A stretch of DNA of 8,410 bases from Chloroflexota bacterium (lineage in GTDB: Bacteria; Chloroflexota; Dehalococcoidia; Lucifugimonadales; JADFKI01). Made by a program: the position numbers and the translations under genes. The DNA lies in the NCBI GenBank assembly GCA_024648655.1, contig JAGGDZ010000398.1, positions 1 through 8,410 of the forward strand, written 5' to 3'. Below the pieces are notes generated by a model that made no database searches, had not been told where the DNA came from, and worked only from the letters and a program-made list of their open reading frames with translations. Below, in pieces: positions 5,222 to 8,410 of the stretch (the first letter of the stretch is position 1; every line of letters starts with the position of its first letter).

Positions 5222-6319
5222 ATGAATTTTTCTATAACCGTGCTGCCCGGCGACGGCATCGGGCCGGAGGTCATTGCAGAGGCCGTCAAAGTCATGGGCG
5301 CCGTCGGCAATCGCTTCGGCCACAATTTTGATACGAGCTATGGCAGAGTTGGAGGCAATGCCATAGACGACTTCGGCACGCCGCTGCCGGATGAGACCAA
5401 AGAGATGTGCAGATCGACCGACGGCATTCTATTCGGCGCAGTCGGCGGCCCCAAGTGGGACGATCCGCGCGCTCCCACACGCCCGGAGGACGGTATTCTC
5501 GACATTCGCAAGAGCCTCGGACTTTTTGCGAACCTACGTCCCGTCAAAGTCTATCCGCAGCTCATAAACTCCAGTCCCATCAAGCCCAACCTTCTGGAAG
5601 GCGTGGACATGATAATCGTGCGAGAGCTGACGGGCGGGCTGTACTTCGCCAAGCCTAAGAAGCGGTGGGATACTTCCAGAGGGCGTCGCGGTGTGGACAC
5701 CCTGAAGTACACAGAACAGGAGATAGAGCGCATCGTGCGTGTTGGCTTCGAGTTGGCACAGGGCCGCCGCAAGCGCCTCACGTCCGTTGATAAGGCGAAC
5801 GTACTTGAGACAGGCAGGCTCTGGCGTGAGATTGCCACTGAGGTCGCTCAAGATTATCCCGACGTAGAGCTGGAACATGTCCTGGTTGACGCGGCATCTA
5901 TGCAGCTTATTAGTAACCCGTCGCACTTCGATGTCATCGTAGCCGAGAACACATTTGGCGATATACTTACGGATGAGGCTTCCGTGCTTGCAGGTTCGAT
6001 GGGCATGCTGCCATCCGCGAGCCTGTCCGGTCTTCCTAAGGCAGGTGGTCGAGGGAAACGGCCGGTCAGCCTGTACGAACCGATTCATGGCAGCGCGCCG
6101 GACATCGCAGGGCAGGGGATCGCTAACCCTATCGGCACAATCTTGAGCATGGCATCTATGCTGCGCTATTCGCTGGGACTGGACGTGGAGGCGCAGGCCG
6201 TGGAGCAGTCGGTCGAGGGCGTTCTGGCGGAAGGCTACCGCACGCCGGACATAGCGGCCGACGGCGGAGAAGTTCGCGGAACGACCGACATGGGCGATGT
6301 GATTGCGGGACGGATATAG
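5222..6319 (+). CDS. leuB: 3-isopropylmalate dehydrogenase
   Basis: LeuB oxidises and decarboxylates 3-isopropylmalate to 2-oxoisocaproate with NAD+, the third step of leucine synthesis, in the cytoplasm. The 365-residue length is normal. From Met 5222 the N-terminus reads ITVLPGDGIGPEV. Substrate arginines appear at R96, R106 and R134 (the last in VRELTGGLYF, with Tyr141), the catalytic Lys at 191 (SVDKANVL), and the metal aspartates at 223 (LVDAAS), 247 and 251 (FGDILTDE) inside the dehydrogenase signature ending GSMGMLPSASL. HGSAPDIAGQGIANP (289-303) carries the Asp that goes with NAD+ rather than NADP+. The RELTGG motif and Asp-type cofactor site favour LeuB over isocitrate or homoisocitrate dehydrogenase, though tartrate dehydrogenase-like activity cannot be excluded by eye. 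The promoter lies just upstream (TATAAT 5159). No leuA, leuC or leuD is in the window; a flavoenzyme gene follows after 27 bp. Confidence 0.93.
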   Translation: MNFSITVLPGDGIGPEVIAEAVKVMGAVGNRFGHNFDTSYGRVGGNAIDDFGTPLPDETKEMCRSTDGILFGAVGGPKWDDPRAPTRPEDGILDIRKSLGLFANLRPVKVYPQLINSSPIKPNLLEGVDMIIVRELTGGLYFAKPKKRWDTSRGRRGVDTLKYTEQEIERIVRVGFELAQGRRKRLTSVDKANVLETGRLWREIATEVAQDYPDVELEHVLVDAASMQLISNPSHFDVIVAENTFGDILTDEASVLAGSMGMLPSASLSGLPKAGGRGKRPVSLYEPIHGSAPDIAGQGIANPIGTILSMASMLRYSLGLDVEAQAVEQSVEGVLAEGYRTPDIAADGGEVRGTTDMGDVIAGRI

Positions 6320-6346
6320 GCAGGGTTAACGCAACGGAGGCTGCCA

Positions 6347-7483
6347 ATGGTCACACCGCATCATTATGACGCAATCGTAATTGGTCTTGGCGGCATGGGG
6401 AGCGCGGCCCTTTATCAACTCGCTCAGCGCGGCAAACGGGTTCTCGGCATCGAACAGTTTGGCATTGCCCATGACAAAGGCTCCTCACATGGAGTGACGC
6501 GGATCATCAGGCTTGCATATCACGAGCACCCGTCATATGTGCCGCTTATGCGCCGCGCCTACGAACTTTGGCGAGACCTGGAAGCTTCCGCAGGAGAGCG
6601 GATCCTTCACATTACCGGCTCGATTGACGCGGGACCGCCGGGAAGTCCCTACTTTTCAGGCTCTCTTCAATCGTGCCAGGAGCACGACTTGCCTCACAAA
6701 GTGCTAACGAGCGCGGAACTTACCAAGCGTTTCCCCGGCTATCGTCTGCCTTCCGAAACGATGGCTGTTTTTCAGGATGAAGGCGGCTTTCTTTTGCCGG
6801 AGCGATGTATCTCGTTATTTGTAGAGCAAGCGCAAGAATTAGGCGCGACTGCCCTCACAAATGAGCGCACGATAGGATGGCATCCAACTACCGACGGCGT
6901 ACAGGTGAGAACGGAGAGGGGTGAATACGAAGCGGATACTCTAATCGTATCGGCCGGCGCGTGGGCGTCCAAGTTGCTGCCCGGTCTCGGCACCTCAGCC
7001 GTCCCGGAGAGGCAGGCGCTTGCCTGGTTTAAGACGCTTCGCCCCGAACTATTTACACCGGAGGTGTTTCCGGTCTTCAATCTGATGGTAGATGAGGGTA
7101 ACTTCTATGGCTTCCCGGAGTTCAGCATACCCGGATTCAAGCTGGGAAGATACCATCATTTGGAAGAGATAGTGGATCCTGATGAAATTGACAGAGATCC
7201 TAACGCGCAGGACGAGGCGTTGTTGCGAGATTTCACGGAGAAGTACTTCCCTGACGCGGCTGGCGCGACGTCCTCGATGAAGGTCTGCATGTTTACCAAC
7301 AGCCCCGACGAGCACTTCATAATTGATCGGCTGCCGAAAACTCCACAAGTCCTGGTGGCGGCGGGCTTTTCCGGGCACGGGTTCAAGTTCTCAAGCGTGG
7401 TAGGGGAGATACTGGCAGACATTGCTCTTGACGGCGCGACAAGGCACGATATCGATATGTTCAAGGTGTCCCGCTTCGACTAG
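6347..7483 (+). CDS. Monomeric sarcosine oxidase / N-methyl amino acid oxidase-like flavoenzyme
   Basis: This is a 378-residue FAD enzyme of the DAO superfamily, closest by eye to monomeric sarcosine oxidase (MSOX) and N-methyltryptophan oxidase. Such enzymes turn an N-methyl amino acid into the amino acid, formaldehyde and H2O2. The Rossmann motif is at 13-18 (GLGGMG), with Glu36 for the ADP ribose. Residues matching the MSOX active site are present at nearly the same spacing: His48, Arg52 and Arg55 in GSSHGVTRIIR; Lys265 in GFKLGRYHH (the oxygen-activating Lys of MSOX); Cys314 in KVCMFTNSPDEHFIIDR, where MSOX attaches FAD covalently; and Lys347 in AAGFSGHGFKFSS. It should therefore be an active, covalently flavinylated oxidase. 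The exact substrate is open (sarcosine, other N-methyl amino acids or pipecolate are all possible). GGAGG lies 6 nt before ATG 6347, and it follows leuB by 27 bp, so the two are probably cotranscribed. Confidence 0.9.
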   Translation: MVTPHHYDAIVIGLGGMGSAALYQLAQRGKRVLGIEQFGIAHDKGSSHGVTRIIRLAYHEHPSYVPLMRRAYELWRDLEASAGERILHITGSIDAGPPGSPYFSGSLQSCQEHDLPHKVLTSAELTKRFPGYRLPSETMAVFQDEGGFLLPERCISLFVEQAQELGATALTNERTIGWHPTTDGVQVRTERGEYEADTLIVSAGAWASKLLPGLGTSAVPERQALAWFKTLRPELFTPEVFPVFNLMVDEGNFYGFPEFSIPGFKLGRYHHLEEIVDPDEIDRDPNAQDEALLRDFTEKYFPDAAGATSSMKVCMFTNSPDEHFIIDRLPKTPQVLVAAGFSGHGFKFSSVVGEILADIALDGATRHDIDMFKVSRFD

Positions 7484-7529
7484 ATTCGGGAGGCGGTGAC
7501 GCAGTCGTTGCTGGCATGCCCACACTCGT

Positions 7530-8410
7530 CTAATTCGCCTTCGGCTTGACAAAGCGAGTAGGGCGGTATGGCGATAGGACATGGGCGGCGTTGACGCCAT
7601 CGCATATTTCCAGAGCCGCCAACTGGCTTAGGACCGGAGCGAGTGTAACGCCGCTGTGCGTAAGCGCGATGTACATGTTGGGAACTTCGGGGGTGAAGCC
7701 CATTATGGGGTAGCCGTCAACGGGCATGGGACGCCATCCCACCGGTACGGGTATAGCTTTCGCTCCGGCAATGCCGGGCAAATAATGGCAGGCTCGCTCC
7801 AGAAGGTCGTCCGCATGCGCCTGGCTGTCGTCTTCCCCTAGGCTCTCTTGATTGCCTTCACCAATCATCATCCTGCCGTCCGCGCACTGGCGAATGTGGA
7901 TCTCCTGACGACCGTCTCCCAGCCCAGGCGCATAAACGACCGGAACATTTCGCAACAATTCCGGAACCGGCGTGGTCCGTATGACCACGCCTGGGCTCTC
8001 CGCCTGCGGCACATGCACGCCTGCCATCGCAGCGATGGCGGATGTCTCGGTGCCGGCGGCGAGCACTACGAAATCACACTCAATGTCTCCGGATGTCGTA
8101 TTCACGGCGACTATACGCCCGCTCCTGTCGGAAGAGAATCCGACGAGTTCAGTTTGCGTATGAACCGTAGCATCCAACTCGTCAAGCCGGCGCACGCAGG
8201 CATCCACAACCAGTTGCGGCTCGACTTGACCTTCGTTCTCGCTGTATTCGGCTGCCGCCACGTTGCCGACATCCAGAGAAGGCTCAAGCTCAGAGAGTTC
8301 GGATGCGCTGATCAGGCAAGTGGGATAGCCCCAGGATTGCAGTTGGCGAACCTGAGATATGAGGCTCTGAGCGGCATCGGCTTCAGACTCCCACGAAACT
8401 TTACCGCCCC
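7530..8410 (-). CDS. DAO-family FAD-dependent oxidoreductase (glycine/D-amino acid oxidase-like), C-terminal part
   Basis: The frame runs open to the right edge: before the GTG at 8261 the reading continues upstream through ...SWGYPTCLISASELESLEPSL, so the start and the N-terminal FAD-binding GxGxxG lie outside the window. About 293 residues are visible. The part seen has the DAO-type layout: substrate-domain helix and strand (GQVEPQLVVDACVRRL), FAD-contact strand ending in CDFVVLAAGTETSAIA, a beta-rich substrate domain (EIHIRQCADGRMMIGEG), and the closing FAD loop GWRPMPVDGYPIMGF with MYIALTHSGVTLAPVLSQL. It resembles glycine oxidase (ThiO), D-amino acid dehydrogenase and sarcosine oxidase beta-type proteins; the substrate is not readable. 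It converges on the sarcosine oxidase-like gene with a 46-bp gap and no clear terminator hairpin between them. Confidence 0.85.
   Translation of the reverse strand, partial: GGKVSWESEADAAQSLISQVRQLQSWGYPTCLISASELSELEPSLDVGNVAAAEYSENEGQVEPQLVVDACVRRLDELDATVHTQTELVGFSSDRSGRIVAVNTTSGDIECDFVVLAAGTETSAIAAMAGVHVPQAESPGVVIRTTPVPELLRNVPVVYAPGLGDGRQEIHIRQCADGRMMIGEGNQESLGEDDSQAHADDLLERACHYLPGIAGAKAIPVPVGWRPMPVDGYPIMGFTPEVPNMYIALTHSGVTLAPVLSQLAALEICDGVNAAHVLSPYRPTRFVKPKAN

Noticed and set aside
5534..6088. A 184-codon open frame on the minus strand inside leuB.
   Set aside because: It is antisense to the conserved catalytic half of LeuB; the open frame follows from the codon bias of that gene.
7484..7529. 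A terminator between the two convergent flavoenzyme genes.
   Set aside because: No hairpin with a usable stem is visible in the 46-bp gap.

Overview
This window carries seven protein-coding genes and no RNA gene that I can see. Two genes run off the edges. The sequence is moderately GC-rich, with short intergenic gaps, GGAGG-type ribosome binding sites and one TTG start. The gene set (hydantoinase-like amidohydrolase, HbpS/GlcG-like protein, MFS carrier, two DAO-family flavoenzymes, a lipid-anchored DUF4349 protein) would fit a heterotrophic environmental bacterium. A Chloroflexota lineage rich in amidohydrolases and flavin oxidases, such as SAR202 or another Dehalococcoidia relative, is my guess. 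It rests on gene flavour only; no marker gene in the window proves it.

Layout. (1) 1-721, +: C-terminal part of a dihydropyrimidinase/hydantoinase-family amidohydrolase. It is followed after 76 bp by an HbpS/GlcG (DUF336) protein, 798-1214, that starts at TTG. A hairpin at 1228-1253 ends this unit and probably also the convergent one. (2) 3448-1276, -: a two-gene unit. A 562-residue lipoprotein has a DUF4349 core, two PKD-type beta-sandwich domains and a C-terminal membrane helix. A Nudix hydrolase begins one base after its stop codon. (3) 3449-3789: a 341-bp divergent intergenic region with a dyad, a 9-bp direct repeat and a possible promoter. (4) 3790-5097, +: an MFS transporter with a histidine-rich N-terminal tail. 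(5) 5098-5221: a promoter region with two sets of direct repeats and a perfect TATAAT. (6) 5222-6319, +: leuB (3-isopropylmalate dehydrogenase), then 27 bp later a monomeric sarcosine oxidase-like flavoenzyme at 6347-7483. (7) 7530-8410, -: C-terminal part of a second DAO-family oxidoreductase, convergent with the first.

How they may work together. The amidohydrolase and HbpS-like protein look like a small catabolic pair, and the two flavoenzymes probably oxidise N-methylated or free amino acids. LeuB is a biosynthetic enzyme without leuA, leuC or leuD beside it in this window. Nothing here looks like a mobile element, CRISPR array, toxin-antitoxin or defence system. The most unusual items are the PKD-bearing DUF4349 lipoprotein, the His-rich tail of the transporter and the repeats at the leuB promoter.
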